Shown piece after piece: positions 25,150 to 34,471 of a stretch of 43,395 bases of DNA. The notes below the pieces were generated by a model. It saw only the letters and a program-made list of their open reading frames with translations, did not search any database and was not told where the DNA came from. The DNA is taken from NCBI GenBank assembly GCA_012032285.1, contig JAAURJ010000024.1, positions 1-43,395 of the forward strand, given 5' to 3'. Made by a program: the position numbers and the translations under genes. The DNA comes from Sphingomonadales bacterium. GTDB lineage: Bacteria > Pseudomonadota > Alphaproteobacteria > Sphingomonadales > Sphingomonadaceae. Each line of letters starts with the position of its first letter. The stretch's first letter is position 1.

Positions 25150-25197
25150 CAGCATGCTTGGCCGGTACACTCCAGAACTTGCTGGCCAAGTATGCTG
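25150..25197 (+). promoter_or_regulatory. RNA hairpin covering the start codon of the next gene
   Basis: CAGCATGCTTGGCC (25150-25163) pairs with GGCCAAGTATGCTG (25184-25197) over 14 bp with one G-U wobble and a 20-nt loop. The right arm contains the ATG at 25192, and there is no evident ribosome site outside it. In mRNA the stem would hide the initiation region. No T-run follows, so it is not a standard terminator. Confidence 0.5.
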
Positions 25198-25599
25198 CTG
25201 CAAATAACATTCGCCTTAATGCTTTTTCTAAGCTGCTTTTATGCGGCGATTTTTGGGGGAAGGGCCGGTCGCTATTGCGCGATACTGTTTATCAGCGCGG
25301 CGATAGCCACAATGATGCCAGCCCGATATTTTGAATGGCACTCGACATCCATGGCGGTACTTTGGATCGACTTTCTATGCTTTTTTTGCCTTGCGGTTTT
25401 AGCAATGCGGATCAACCGTGGATGGCTGATTTGGTGCGCGGGGCTGCAGCTTGCGGCGTTGATAACCCATTTTGCCACGGTGGTCGCCCCGGATTTTTCT
25501 CCGGTCGTTTATCAGGCGCTTATCGAATTTTGGAGTATACCCATTTTACTGGTTATGGTCGCAGGCATCATGCTCGACCGAAGGGTTATGGCCCCCTAA
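25192..25599 (+). CDS. Small membrane protein, four predicted helices
   Basis: 135 residues, largely hydrophobic, with segments around LLQITFALMLFLSCFYAAIF, YCAILFISAAIATMM, AVLWIDFLCFFCLAVLAM and SIPILLVMVAGIML. Charged residues are few and lie at the loops (GGRAGR, RINRGW). I cannot name a family. It ends 15 bp before the glycosyltransferase gene and is probably in the same transcript, so it may be an accessory subunit of that membrane enzyme. Its start codon is inside a hairpin. Confidence 0.65.
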   Translation: MLLQITFALMLFLSCFYAAIFGGRAGRYCAILFISAAIATMMPARYFEWHSTSMAVLWIDFLCFFCLAVLAMRINRGWLIWCAGLQLAALITHFATVVAPDFSPVVYQALIEFWSIPILLVMVAGIMLDRRVMAP

Positions 25600-25614
25600 A
25601 TCTGTTGTTGTTCG

Positions 25615-27009
25615 ATGGGTAATTTTTTCCTTTGGACAGAGTTTTTTCTGCACGAATTGCTGTTGTTCAGCGCGATCTGGTTCCTGATCGGGGCTATCGA
25701 TGATTTTGCGGTCGATATCATTTGGGTTGTGCGCCGCATATACCGGCGCCTGCGCTATTATCACAGTGTCAAACCGATGCGGGCAAGTGACCTGCCTCCG
25801 CCTGAAAAAAGCGGAAAATTGGCGGTTTTTGTGGCGGCGTGGCAGGAAGCTGCCGTCATTGGCGCGATGCTGCGCCATTGTCAAAAGGCCTGGGCCGATA
25901 ATGCCAATCACCATATTTATGTCGGCTGCTATCCCAATGATGATGCCACCATCGCATCGGTTATGGCTGCAGCGGCGCACAACAGCGCTGTCAAACTGGT
26001 CCTGTGCGACCACGCTGGGCCGACAACAAAAGCGGATTGTTTGAACCGTTTGTGGCGGGCCATGACAGAGGATGAATTAAAATATGGCTATAAGGTGAAA
26101 GCCATCATCCTGCACGATGCCGAAGACCAAGTGGATAAAGATGAATTGACGCTTTATGACCGGCTTATAGAAAAAGCGCAGGCGGTGCAATTGCCTGTCA
26201 TTCCGATGCGTGTTTCAGGATCGCTTTGGATAAGCGGCCATTATTGCGATGAATTTGCCGAAGCGCATGGCAAATCGCTGGTCGTGCGCGAAGCCATTGG
26301 TGCGCCCTTACCGCTGGCCGGGGTTGGCTGCGCGATTGACCGCAATGTCTTGGGCCGGATCGCGCTGGCCGCGGATCGCCGCCCCTTTGATGAAGGCAGC
26401 TTGACCGAAGATTATGAACTGGGCCTAAAAATCGGACAGCAAAATGGTCGGACCATATTGGCGCGTATCGCCAATGATGCGGGCGCATTGATCGGAACGC
26501 GCGCGTGTTTCCCCGATACATTGGAAGCATCCGTCAGGCAAAAAAGCCGCTGGATAACCGGAATCTCACTATCGGGTTGGGACCGTATGGGATGGCGCAG
26601 GACATTCGGCGAAAATTGGATGATATTGCGTGACCGGCGGGCGATATTTGCCGCCATTGTGCTGGCCGCCGCCTATATAAGCATCATCTTAACCGGCGTG
26701 ATGGCCGCCGCCGATCTTTTGGAACTCCATGCTTGGAAATCTTTACCGCGCCTTACCACGACATTGCTTGCGGTTAATGCCCTTTTCCTGATCTGGCGAT
26801 TGATCGTCAGGGCATTTTTCGTGGGCCGGCTCTATGGGCCGTTAGAAGCAGTGCATTCGGTGCCGCGTATCTTCATTGCCAATATCATCTCTTTAATGGC
26901 GGCGCGCAGGGCAATCGGCAATTATGCCTTATACTGTATCAAAAATAGGCCGTTACAATGGGATAAAACGACGCATAATCATTTCCCAAAGGCGTCAAGC
27001 AATGGGTGA
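25615..27009 (+). CDS. NfrB-like membrane glycosyltransferase (GT2)
   Basis: 464 residues. An N-terminal membrane segment (FFLHELLLFSAIWFLIGAIDD) precedes a cytoplasmic GT2 domain with AVFVAAWQEAAVIGAML, HIYVGCYPNDDATI, the DxD-type AIILHDAEDQVDKDEL, LTEDYELGLKIG and a Q(Q/R)xxRW-type RQKSRWITGISLSGW. Two to three more membrane helices complete the protein. This resembles the catalytic half of NfrB and of processive polysaccharide synthases; it lacks the C-terminal MshEN-type domain of full-length NfrB. It overlaps the next gene by 8 bp, so the pair is translationally coupled. The product is probably a secreted polysaccharide (inference). Confidence 0.8.
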   Translation: MGNFFLWTEFFLHELLLFSAIWFLIGAIDDFAVDIIWVVRRIYRRLRYYHSVKPMRASDLPPPEKSGKLAVFVAAWQEAAVIGAMLRHCQKAWADNANHHIYVGCYPNDDATIASVMAAAAHNSAVKLVLCDHAGPTTKADCLNRLWRAMTEDELKYGYKVKAIILHDAEDQVDKDELTLYDRLIEKAQAVQLPVIPMRVSGSLWISGHYCDEFAEAHGKSLVVREAIGAPLPLAGVGCAIDRNVLGRIALAADRRPFDEGSLTEDYELGLKIGQQNGRTILARIANDAGALIGTRACFPDTLEASVRQKSRWITGISLSGWDRMGWRRTFGENWMILRDRRAIFAAIVLAAAYISIILTGVMAAADLLELHAWKSLPRLTTTLLAVNALFLIWRLIVRAFFVGRLYGPLEAVHSVPRIFIANIISLMAARRAIGNYALYCIKNRPLQWDKTTHNHFPKASSNG

Positions 27010-28120
27010 AGGCAAGGGGCAGCCTTTGCTGATATGGTCGGCAGTGCTGCTATCCTGGGTTGCGGTTCGGACGGGTGTTATTCTGGACGGATCCGCGCGG
27101 CCTATCGCCAACATAGTGACGATAACCCCGCAAAAAGCTCGCCCGGCCTTTGCAATGGAAAAAGAACGGGGCGCGAAAAACCATCTTGGTGCTTTTACCA
27201 AACAGCACCGCGTAGCGCAGTTGATTTTGCCGCAAGCCCGATACTTTACAAAAGGGAATAATGCCCCGGTCATTCGCGGCACGCCGCAAATAGCGTCCCT
27301 ATTTCCCGCTACCGCATCATCTCCTATAACCGATATGGCCCCTGATAGCCTGCCGGTTCCATTAACATCGCGCACGGGCGGTCAGATTTTATCCGGACCG
27401 GAATCCTTCCAAAACCCAAGCGGCACAAAAGAACGGAAACTGCAAATTTATGCCTATAGTTTCTGGCGGCTGGATACAGAAAGGGCGCAGGACATATGGG
27501 CGGCAAGCGGCCAATATGGGGGCAGTCAAAGCGGATTGGTTGCCACTTATCAACTGGGCAAAACGTCGCAATGGTCGCTCTTTGGCAGAATGGCCGCGAC
27601 GCCATCCCGAAAAGGCGACCGGGGCGACCGGGAGGCTGCAGCCGGTTTGCGCTGGCGGCCGGCCGCGAATATACCTGTAACCTTGTCCGCCGAATATCGG
27701 TTTCGCGGGCACTCTGCAGATGCAGTGTCTTTTTATGCCGCAGGGTCGGCGGAAAACAAAAAGCTGCCTGCTGGGCTGCGGCTCGGCGGCTATGGCCAGT
27801 TCGGTTATGTGCAGGCGTTTGACGGCGGAAAAGAGGATTCTGCTGCTTTTTTTGATGCATCGCTGCGAATGGACAGGCCGGTTTTCACAGGCCAAACATG
27901 GAATGCGGCGATCGGGGCGGGCGCATGGGCCGGTGGGCAGTATGGCAGGCAGCACGGTGGGCCGCGCGGGGAACAAAGGCTCGACATCGGCCCGTCGATA
28001 CGGTTTGATGGCGAAATGACCGGTCTGCCGCTACACATCGATGCCGATTGGCGCTTTCGTGTCGGCGGCGATGCACGGCCCGGCAATGGTCCGACACTGA
28101 CGCTGTCAACCGGTTTTTAA
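27002..28120 (+). CDS. NfrA C-terminal-like outer-membrane protein
   Basis: 372 residues from ATG 27002, which overlaps the glycosyltransferase stop; AAAGG lies upstream. An N-terminal hydrophobic segment (PLLIWSAVLLSWVAVRTGVI) acts as signal peptide or anchor, followed by a Pro/Ala-rich linker to about residue 130. From YAYSFWRLDTE on the protein alternates aromatic and polar residues as in a beta-barrel (SGLVATYQLGKTSQWSLFGR, ITLSAEYRFRGHS, GPTLTLSTGF) and ends in Phe. It fits the NfrA C-terminal domain, which in enterobacteria is the outer-membrane partner of NfrB. Without a TPR repeat region it is shorter than classical NfrA. The family call is moderate. Confidence 0.55.
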   Translation: MGEGKGQPLLIWSAVLLSWVAVRTGVILDGSARPIANIVTITPQKARPAFAMEKERGAKNHLGAFTKQHRVAQLILPQARYFTKGNNAPVIRGTPQIASLFPATASSPITDMAPDSLPVPLTSRTGGQILSGPESFQNPSGTKERKLQIYAYSFWRLDTERAQDIWAASGQYGGSQSGLVATYQLGKTSQWSLFGRMAATPSRKGDRGDREAAAGLRWRPAANIPVTLSAEYRFRGHSADAVSFYAAGSAENKKLPAGLRLGGYGQFGYVQAFDGGKEDSAAFFDASLRMDRPVFTGQTWNAAIGAGAWAGGQYGRQHGGPRGEQRLDIGPSIRFDGEMTGLPLHIDADWRFRVGGDARPGNGPTLTLSTGF

Positions 28121-28202
28121 CGGATAGCCACAGGAATATTGCGTATCGGGGCATAGGCACCTTTATTGCGCCGCAAAACCGCGTTAGAGCATTAATAGGT
28201 CA

Positions 28203-29117
28203 ATGGATATCTACCTTCCTATCGCGAACCTTTCGGTCAACGCCTTTGTCATCATCTTTCTGGGTGTGGGCGTGGGTATGCTGTCGGGAATGTTTGGCGT
28301 GGGCGGCGGATTTTTGACAACGCCTTTGCTGATTTTTTATGGCATTCCGCCAACGGTGGCGGCGGCATCGGCATCGACGCAGGTCACAGGAGCCAGTGTG
28401 TCGGGTGTCTATGCCCATTTGAAGCGCGATGGTGTTGATTTCCAAATGGGCGCGATTTTGATTGTCGGCGGGGTATTTGGAACACTGGTCGGGGCCGGAT
28501 TATTCGCTCTGCTCGAAAAACTGGGGCAGATTGATACGGTGATCAACATCCTTTATCTGCTCATGCTGGGTGGTATTGGAACCATGATGGCGCGCGAAAG
28601 CTGGGCTGCGGTCAGCGCCAGCCGTGGCGGCAAACCGGTGCCGCCGCGCAAAAGGCGCCACCATCCGCTTGTCGCCAATCTGCCCATGCGATGGCGTTTC
28701 TATAAATCGGGGCTTTATATCTCACCTCTGGCGCCGTTATTATTGGGTTTTCTCACCGGTATTTTGACCATGTTATTGGGGGTAGGCGGCGGCTTTATTA
28801 TGATCCCGGCGATGCTATACCTGCTGGGCATGGGGGTTCAGGTGGTGGTAGGAACATCGCTGTTCCAGATATTGTTTGTGACCATGTCATCCACGATGAT
28901 GCATAGCATGACCACCAAAGCGGTCGATATTGTCCTGTCGGTCCTCCTGCTGCTGGGCAGTGTGGTCGGCGCCCAAATTGGCGCCCGTTTCGCGCAGAAG
29001 ATGCAACCGGAATATTTGCGGCTGGCGCTGTCCGCGATCGTACTTCTGGTCGCGCTGCGTATGGCGCTGGGTCTGGGTTGGCAGCCCGATGAAATTTATA
29101 CGGTATATCCGTTATGA
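28203..29117 (+). CDS. TauE/SafE-family sulfite/anion exporter
   Basis: 304 residues with about eight membrane helices in two related halves. Each half carries the family glycine pattern: GMLSGMFGVGGGFLTTPLLI near residue 25 and GILTMLLGVGGGFIMIPAML near residue 190. A basic cytoplasmic loop (RGGKPVPPRKRRHH) links them. Family members move sulfite, sulfoacetate or other organosulfur anions, so the substrate is not certain. The gene overlaps the next by four bases (ATGA), and the pair with a TIGR02186-type protein is common in alphaproteobacteria. Confidence 0.88.
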   Translation: MDIYLPIANLSVNAFVIIFLGVGVGMLSGMFGVGGGFLTTPLLIFYGIPPTVAAASASTQVTGASVSGVYAHLKRDGVDFQMGAILIVGGVFGTLVGAGLFALLEKLGQIDTVINILYLLMLGGIGTMMARESWAAVSASRGGKPVPPRKRRHHPLVANLPMRWRFYKSGLYISPLAPLLLGFLTGILTMLLGVGGGFIMIPAMLYLLGMGVQVVVGTSLFQILFVTMSSTMMHSMTTKAVDIVLSVLLLLGSVVGAQIGARFAQKMQPEYLRLALSAIVLLVALRMALGLGWQPDEIYTVYPL

Positions 29118-29878
29118 TCCGCTTGGCACTTCTAACTCTTCTGCTTTTCATGCCCGCCATGGCCACCGCGGTGGAACCAAAACTGGTGCCCGATGTGTCG
29201 CAGCGGCAAATCAAGATTCAAACCGGCTTTACAGGGGCGCGGCTATTGCTGTTCGGTGCGATCATCTATCCGCGCGGCGTAGCGCCGCAGGGCAAGGTGG
29301 ATGTCGCCATTGTGCTGCGCGGCCCGGCACAGGCCATTACCTTACGCGAAAAACAGCAAATTGCGGGCATTTGGGTCAATGCCGACAGCAGTGATTTCCG
29401 TTCGGTTCCGGCTTATTATGCCGTCGCCTCTTCCCGCCCGCTGAGCCAGATTGTCGATAATAAAACAGCGGCGATTTACGAGCTTGGCCTTGAACGGATG
29501 CAATTATCACCTAGCGGGGAGATTGTCGGCGCAGAACAGCGCCGCTTTGTCAAAGGGTTGGTCGATCTTAATGAAAGACAAGGATTATACCGGCAAGAGG
29601 ACCGGGCGGTCGAAATCACCGATAATGTCCTTTACCGCGCTTATCTTGATATTCCCTCCAGCGTGCCGGTTGGCACCTATACCGCCGAAACGCTGCTGAT
29701 CCGCGATGGCCGGGTGATCGTCGCCGATGACCATGTGGAAATTGAAATACAGAAAACCGGTTTTGAACAATTTGTCACCGTCATGGCCGATAAATATTCG
29801 CTGCTTTACGGATTGCTCGCGGTCATTATTTCACTGGGCCTTGGCTGGCTCGCCGGTGTCATTTTCCGCAGGATATAA
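29114..29878 (+). CDS. TIGR02186-like membrane-anchored periplasmic protein
   Basis: 254 residues. A signal peptide (LLTLLLFMPAMATAV) is followed by a periplasmic beta-rich domain (KIQTGFTGARLLLFGAIIYP, DVAIVLRGPAQAITLREKQ, IAGIWVNADSSDFRSVPAYY) and a C-terminal membrane helix (LLYGLLAVIISLGLGWLAGV). This matches the alphaproteobacterial family of unknown function usually encoded beside TauE/SafE exporters. The overlap with the exporter gene suggests they act together, perhaps with the periplasmic domain binding or presenting the substrate (inference). Confidence 0.8.
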   Translation: MIRLALLTLLLFMPAMATAVEPKLVPDVSQRQIKIQTGFTGARLLLFGAIIYPRGVAPQGKVDVAIVLRGPAQAITLREKQQIAGIWVNADSSDFRSVPAYYAVASSRPLSQIVDNKTAAIYELGLERMQLSPSGEIVGAEQRRFVKGLVDLNERQGLYRQEDRAVEITDNVLYRAYLDIPSSVPVGTYTAETLLIRDGRVIVADDHVEIEIQKTGFEQFVTVMADKYSLLYGLLAVIISLGLGWLAGVIFRRI

Positions 29879-29979
29879 GCCATTCCAAACGCAATGCTGC
29901 AAAGCGCACCGATGGTAAATATTTCTTTACCTTGTGCCCCTATGCCGGGGTTTCAGTTTTTATAAACAGGGTAATAGGA

Positions 29980-31882
29980 ATGGATATCAGGGACGGTCGC
30001 AATTTTTCAGGCGCAATGCCATATGGCACAGACGCAGATGGCAATGCGAGGGCGATACCCCAGCCTTCTTCATCCTGTCCGCCCAGAAGCGATGCTGCAA
30101 CGCCCCCAGCATCTGTGCCGCCCGCACCAGCGCCAGCGTCAGAACCCAAAACCGCATCGGCAAATACAGACGCGCCGGTTGTTCCTGCGCAAACTGTGTC
30201 ACTCGCGCCTGCCGCCGACGGCCGGCCCGGCCGCCGAACCCCAACAGCAACGCCAGCCGCAAGGCGATGGCAGCAACAATAACAGCCTGTATCATATCGG
30301 ATTTGTGACCGATATTGCAGGTTCCGGCTCGCAGGTCAGCCTGGATGGCGGCATTTTGAACGCCATGATGGATTTGGATGACCCCAGCCTGGCTATGGCC
30401 GGACAGGTGGGAAGCCAGATCAAAATCCGTATCGGCAACACTTGGCTGCTCGCCAGCATCCGAACGCAGAAACTGCACCCGACCGAAAATGGTGTGATCG
30501 TCGCTGCGGTGGACTTTCTGGGCGAAGGCGATGAGGAAAGGTTGACCGGTAAAATCTATAATTTCCGCCGCGGTGTCACCCGCTATCCAGTCCCCGGCGC
30601 AGAAGTCTATGCCGTATCCACCGCCGATATGAATCAGGTTTATGCCACCGACAGCAGGGCCAATATCGGGATTGGCACCGTTTTTCCCACGCGCGACATT
30701 CGCGCCTCACTTTATATTGATGCCATGCTGGGTAAGCATTTTGCGCTATTGGGTTCAACCGGCACCGGTAAATCGACCAGCGCGGCGCTCATCCTCCACC
30801 GGATTTGCGATCTGGCCCCCGAAGGTCATATTGTCATGGTCGATCCACATGGCGAATATAGCGCCGCCTTCAAAAACAATGGTGCGCTCTATGACGTTAA
30901 CAACCTTGCCATGCCTTATTGGATCATGAATTTTAAGGAGCATTGCGAGGTTTTCGTGACATCTAAGGGCGATGACCGGCAAATGGACAGCGACATTCTC
31001 GCCAAATGCCTGCTTAAGGCGCGATCGAAAAACCGCGCGGCGGAAAGTGTCGGCAAATTGACCGTGGATGCACCCATTCCTTATCTTTTGTCCGACCTGA
31101 CCAGCATTATTCAGGATGAAATGGGCAAGCTGGACAAGGCCAGCACTTCGGCCCCCTATATGCGGCTGAAAGGCAAGATTGACGAAATGAAGGCCGATCC
31201 GCGCTATAATTTCATGTTTTCCGGGATGCTGGTCGGCGACACAATGGCCGATTTTATCGGCAAGATTTTCCGTTTGCCGAGCAATGGCAAACCGATTTCG
31301 ATCATCGACGTATCCTCTATGCCATCGGATATAACCTCTACCGTGGTTGCGGTGTTGTCGCGGCTGGTTTTTGACTATGCTATCTGGTCGCGCAATGAAC
31401 CACAACGCCCGATCCTGTTCGTGTGTGAAGAGGCCCACCGCTATATCCCGTCAGACAAGATACAAGGCGACAGCGCCGTGCGCACGATCCTGGAACGGAT
31501 TGCCAAGGAAGGCCGTAAATATGGCGTTTCGCTGGGCCTGATCACACAGCGGCCATCGGATTTGGCCGAAGGCGTGTTGTCGCAATGCGGCACGATATTG
31601 TCGATGCGGTTGAATAATGACCGCGACCAAGCCTTTGTCCGTGCGGCGATGCCAGAGGGTGCCCGCGGCTTTTTGGATGCGATCCCGGCACTGCGCAACC
31701 GCGAGATTATCATTTGCGGCGAAGGCGTATCCATCCCGATCCGGGTTGCGCTCGATACGCTGGAGGAAGAAAAACGTCCGGCGTCCGAAGATCCGCTCTT
31801 CTCCCAATTGTGGCAAGAAACCGGCGGCGAAGATGAAATTTTGGAACGTGTCGTGCGGCGCTGGCGTTCGCAAGGGCGGTAA
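29980..31882 (+). CDS. HerA-type (DUF87) ATPase, one frame break near its N-terminus
   Basis: About 630 residues when repaired. Start ATG 29980 (MDIRDGRNFSGAMPYGTD) begins a Pro/Ala-rich N-terminus; the frame then shifts near 30225-30270 (one base extra or two missing) into the main frame, which continues as NNNSLYHIGFVTDIAGSGSQ. The core has the HerA barrel, Walker A in LLGSTGTGKSTSAALIL, DPHGEYSAAFKN, and Walker B in PILFVCEEAHRYIPSD, followed by RKYGVSLGLITQRPSDLAEG. HerA-FtsK ATPases translocate DNA or remodel nucleoprotein; archaeal ones work with the nuclease NurA, for which there is no gene here. The remaining in-frame sequence upstream of the break in the main frame is a shadow. Confidence 0.8.
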
Positions 31883-31946
31883 TCATCGAGGCCGACGGTT
31901 CGCAAACCAGCTTTCGCCCGGACCAAAGCTTTGTTAGATATGGGCT

Positions 31947-32414
31947 ATGCACATCATAACCGACGATCTTTCGGGCATAGAAATCCGCGCCCTTCTTGAA
32001 ACGCACTTCGCCGGGATGTTGGCCAATTCGCCCAAAGATAAATGCCATTTCCTTGACTTTGACGGGTTAAAAGCGCCCGGCGTGACATTCTGGTCAATAT
32101 GGACAGGCGGCAGCGCGGATGCGCAGCTTATGGGATGCGGCGCGATGAAGCAGCATGATTCGGCGCTGGGGGAGATTAAGTCCATGCGCACCCATGCGGA
32201 TCATTTGCGCAAAGGGGCAGGAGCGGCAATGCTGCGGCATATAATTGCGGCGGCAAAAGAGCGCAGGCTATCGCGGCTCAGCTTGGAAACCGGGTCCGGT
32301 GCGGCCTTTGATGCGGCGCAAGCGCTTTATCGGTCGCATGGCTTTGAATATTGTCGGCCTTTTGCTGATTATAAGGAAGATCCGTTCAGCCGTTTCATGA
32401 CCAAAGAGTTGTAA
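31947..32414 (+). CDS. GNAT-family N-acetyltransferase
   Basis: 155 residues of a single acetyltransferase domain. The acetyl-CoA binding core is in SMRTHADHLRKGAGAAMLRH (the R/Q-x-x-G-x-G/A loop), followed by LSRLSLETGSGAAFDAAQALYRSHGFEY, the usual end of the fold. The N-terminal half has IEIRALLETHFAGML. The closest shape is the YsnE/PhnO-like subgroup. The acceptor is not predictable. It stands between the HerA-type gene and gpmA with no overlap. Confidence 0.88.
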   Translation: MHIITDDLSGIEIRALLETHFAGMLANSPKDKCHFLDFDGLKAPGVTFWSIWTGGSADAQLMGCGAMKQHDSALGEIKSMRTHADHLRKGAGAAMLRHIIAAAKERRLSRLSLETGSGAAFDAAQALYRSHGFEYCRPFADYKEDPFSRFMTKEL

Positions 32415-32486
32415 TCGCCCCCTTGCAGGCGGCGGTGACGCCGCGTAAACGAGCGCGAATCTGAAATTATTAGGAGCCTGCCGTCC

Positions 32487-33173
32487 ATGCCCAAACTCAT
32501 CCTTATCCGCCATGGTCAATCACAATGGAATTTGGAAAACCGCTTCACCGGTTGGTGGGATGTGGATGTCACCGAAAAGGGCGCGGCCGAAGCCAAAGCG
32601 GCGGGCGCGTTGATGAAGGCAAAGGGCATCCGTCCGGCCATCGGTTTTACCAGCGTGCAGGCCCGTGCGATTAAAACGATGAATATCGCGCTGGAGGAAA
32701 TGGGGATGCTGTGGCTTCCGGTGACCAAAAACTGGCAGCTCAATGAACGCCATTATGGCGGGCTTACCGGCCTTGATAAGCAGGAAACCCGCGACAAGCA
32801 TGGCGATGAGCAAGTGCATATCTGGCGCCGCAGTTTTGACGTGCCGCCGCCGCCGATGGAGCAAGGGTCGCCTTTTGATATGACCGGTGACCCGCGCTAT
32901 GATGGCATAGCCGTGCCGAGCACCGAAAGCCTGAAAGACACGATCGAACGCGTTCTGCCCTATTGGGAAAGCGCAATTGTGCCTGAGTTAAAGGCTGGCA
33001 AAGACGTGCTGATCTCCGCCCATGGCAACAGCTTGCGGGCGCTGGTCAAACATTTATCGGGGATTTCGGATGAGGAAATAACCGGTCTGGAAATTCCCAC
33101 CGGACAGCCGATTGTTTATGATATGGATGCCGCGCTGATACCGGGCGAACGTTATTATCTGGCCGATAGTTGA
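32487..33173 (+). CDS. gpmA: 2,3-bisphosphoglycerate-dependent phosphoglycerate mutase
   Basis: 228 residues, the family length. It interconverts 3- and 2-phosphoglycerate in glycolysis. The phosphohistidine loop LILIRHGQSQWNLENRFTGW holds His at position 9-10 region; LNERHYGGLTGLDKQE supplies the acid Glu, and ISAHGNSLRALVKHLSG the second His. The Shine-Dalgarno AGGAG lies at 32471-32475, a little far from the ATG at 32487. It is convergent with the GGDEF gene, with a 9-bp gap. Confidence 0.96.
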   Translation: MPKLILIRHGQSQWNLENRFTGWWDVDVTEKGAAEAKAAGALMKAKGIRPAIGFTSVQARAIKTMNIALEEMGMLWLPVTKNWQLNERHYGGLTGLDKQETRDKHGDEQVHIWRRSFDVPPPPMEQGSPFDMTGDPRYDGIAVPSTESLKDTIERVLPYWESAIVPELKAGKDVLISAHGNSLRALVKHLSGISDEEITGLEIPTGQPIVYDMDAALIPGERYYLADS

Positions 33174-33182
33174 TTCGAAAAT

Positions 33183-33770
33183 CTAACCGCGCTTTTCCTT
33201 TTTCGCTTCATACATAGACCGGTCAGCGCGGGCGAGATGTTCGGCCGCAGCGACCCCGCCTTCGATCATCGTAAAGCCAACCGATATGGCGGGTTTTAAT
33301 GTCTCTCCATTATAATCAAACCATTGTTTAGCAATGGATTTACTGATCTTTTCGGCCTTTTCGGGCAGCGCACTGGCCTTGATATTTTCAAACAATATGC
33401 CAAATTCATCACCGCCCATCCGCGCCACCACATCAGATCGGCGAACATTATGTTGCAGCGCCTTGGCAATGGTGATCAGCATCTTGTCCCCGGCATCATG
33501 CCCATAACGGTCATTAATCGCCTTCAATTGGTCAACATCGATAAACATCAACGCATAATCGCCGCCATAACGGTGCGCCCGCCAGATCCATTGATCCAAT
33601 ATGTCGGTGAAGTGCCGCCGGTTATACAGCGGCGTTAATATATCACGCCGGACAAGCCGCTCCAATTCGCCAATGCGTGAGCGCAATTGCCGGTTTTCAT
33701 CCATCAGGGCTGCAATCTGCTCATTGCTGCCATCGCAATGGCCAGTGCCCGTCTTGCCAATTTTGTTCAT
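33183..33770 (-). CDS. Diguanylate cyclase, GGDEF domain only
   Basis: 195 residues. An N-terminal coiled coil (NEQIAALMDENRQLRSRIGE) leads straight into a GGDEF domain: RDILTPLYNRRHFTDIL, MFIDVDQLKAINDRYGHDAGD, and the active site VVARMGGDEFGILFE. The product inhibition site RxxD is present as RRSD just before it. It makes cyclic di-GMP from two GTP. There is no sensor, receiver or membrane domain, so control may be through the coiled coil. GGGG lies seven bases before the ATG at 33770. Confidence 0.92.
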   Translation of the reverse strand: MNKIGKTGTGHCDGSNEQIAALMDENRQLRSRIGELERLVRRDILTPLYNRRHFTDILDQWIWRAHRYGGDYALMFIDVDQLKAINDRYGHDAGDKMLITIAKALQHNVRRSDVVARMGGDEFGILFENIKASALPEKAEKISKSIAKQWFDYNGETLKPAISVGFTMIEGGVAAAEHLARADRSMYEAKKEKRG

Positions 33771-33982
33771 TCATATCCCCCTTTGCGACCCGGGGTTTTT
33801 ATGCCAAGCGTCAAAGCCCAAAAGCGGCTGAATTGCAATATTATTTTAACCATATTCTGATTAACTCTACAATCTGCAGCGTGTTTGAATCGGCAATTGC
33901 ACCGCAGCAATCGGCTCGCTACAAGGCCTTTTCGGGGAAGGTGGCAAAATAGCTGCCAATAGAAATTAAGTAGGAATTTCGG

Positions 33983-34471
33983 GTGAGCGAAGCAGGAATT
34001 TTGGTCAGCATCATCATGGGCAGCCGGTCCGACTGGGAAACCATGCAAGCGGCCGCAGCAATCCTTAGCGATCTGGGCGTGCCACATGAATGCAAGGTGG
34101 TTTCGGCGCACCGGACACCGGACCGGCTCTATGGTTTTGCCAAAGGCGCGGTGGATCGCGGGTTGAAATGCATTATTGCAGGCGCAGGCGGCGCGGCGCA
34201 TTTGCCCGGCATGGTGGCCGCCATGACCCGGATCCCGGTTTTGGGCGTGCCGGTTCAATCCAAAGCGCTGGACGGTATGGACAGCCTGTTATCCATCGCG
34301 CAAATGCCCGCCGGTATCCCGGTTGGCACATTGGCAATTGGCAAGGCGGGCGCGGCCAATGCCGCTTTGCTCGCCGCCGCGATGCTGGCAACGCAGGATG
34401 ATGCGCTGGCCGCCCGGCTTGATGCATGGAGAGGCGCGCAGACGGCCTCGGTTGCGGAGACACCCGAATGA
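33983..34471 (+). CDS. purE: N5-carboxyaminoimidazole ribonucleotide mutase PurE
   Basis: 162 residues from a GTG start at 33983 with AGGA just upstream. PurE moves the carboxyl group of N5-CAIR to C4 in purine synthesis. The class I features are present: [50 protein letters not shown] and [18 protein letters not shown]. Its stop overlaps the start of purK (ATGA at 34468-34471), so the two steps are co-expressed. Confidence 0.96.
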   Translation: MSEAGILVSIIMGSRSDWETMQAAAAILSDLGVPHECKVVSAHRTPDRLYGFAKGAVDRGLKCIIAGAGGAAHLPGMVAAMTRIPVLGVPVQSKALDGMDSLLSIAQMPAGIPVGTLAIGKAGAANAALLAAAMLATQDDALAARLDAWRGAQTASVAETPE

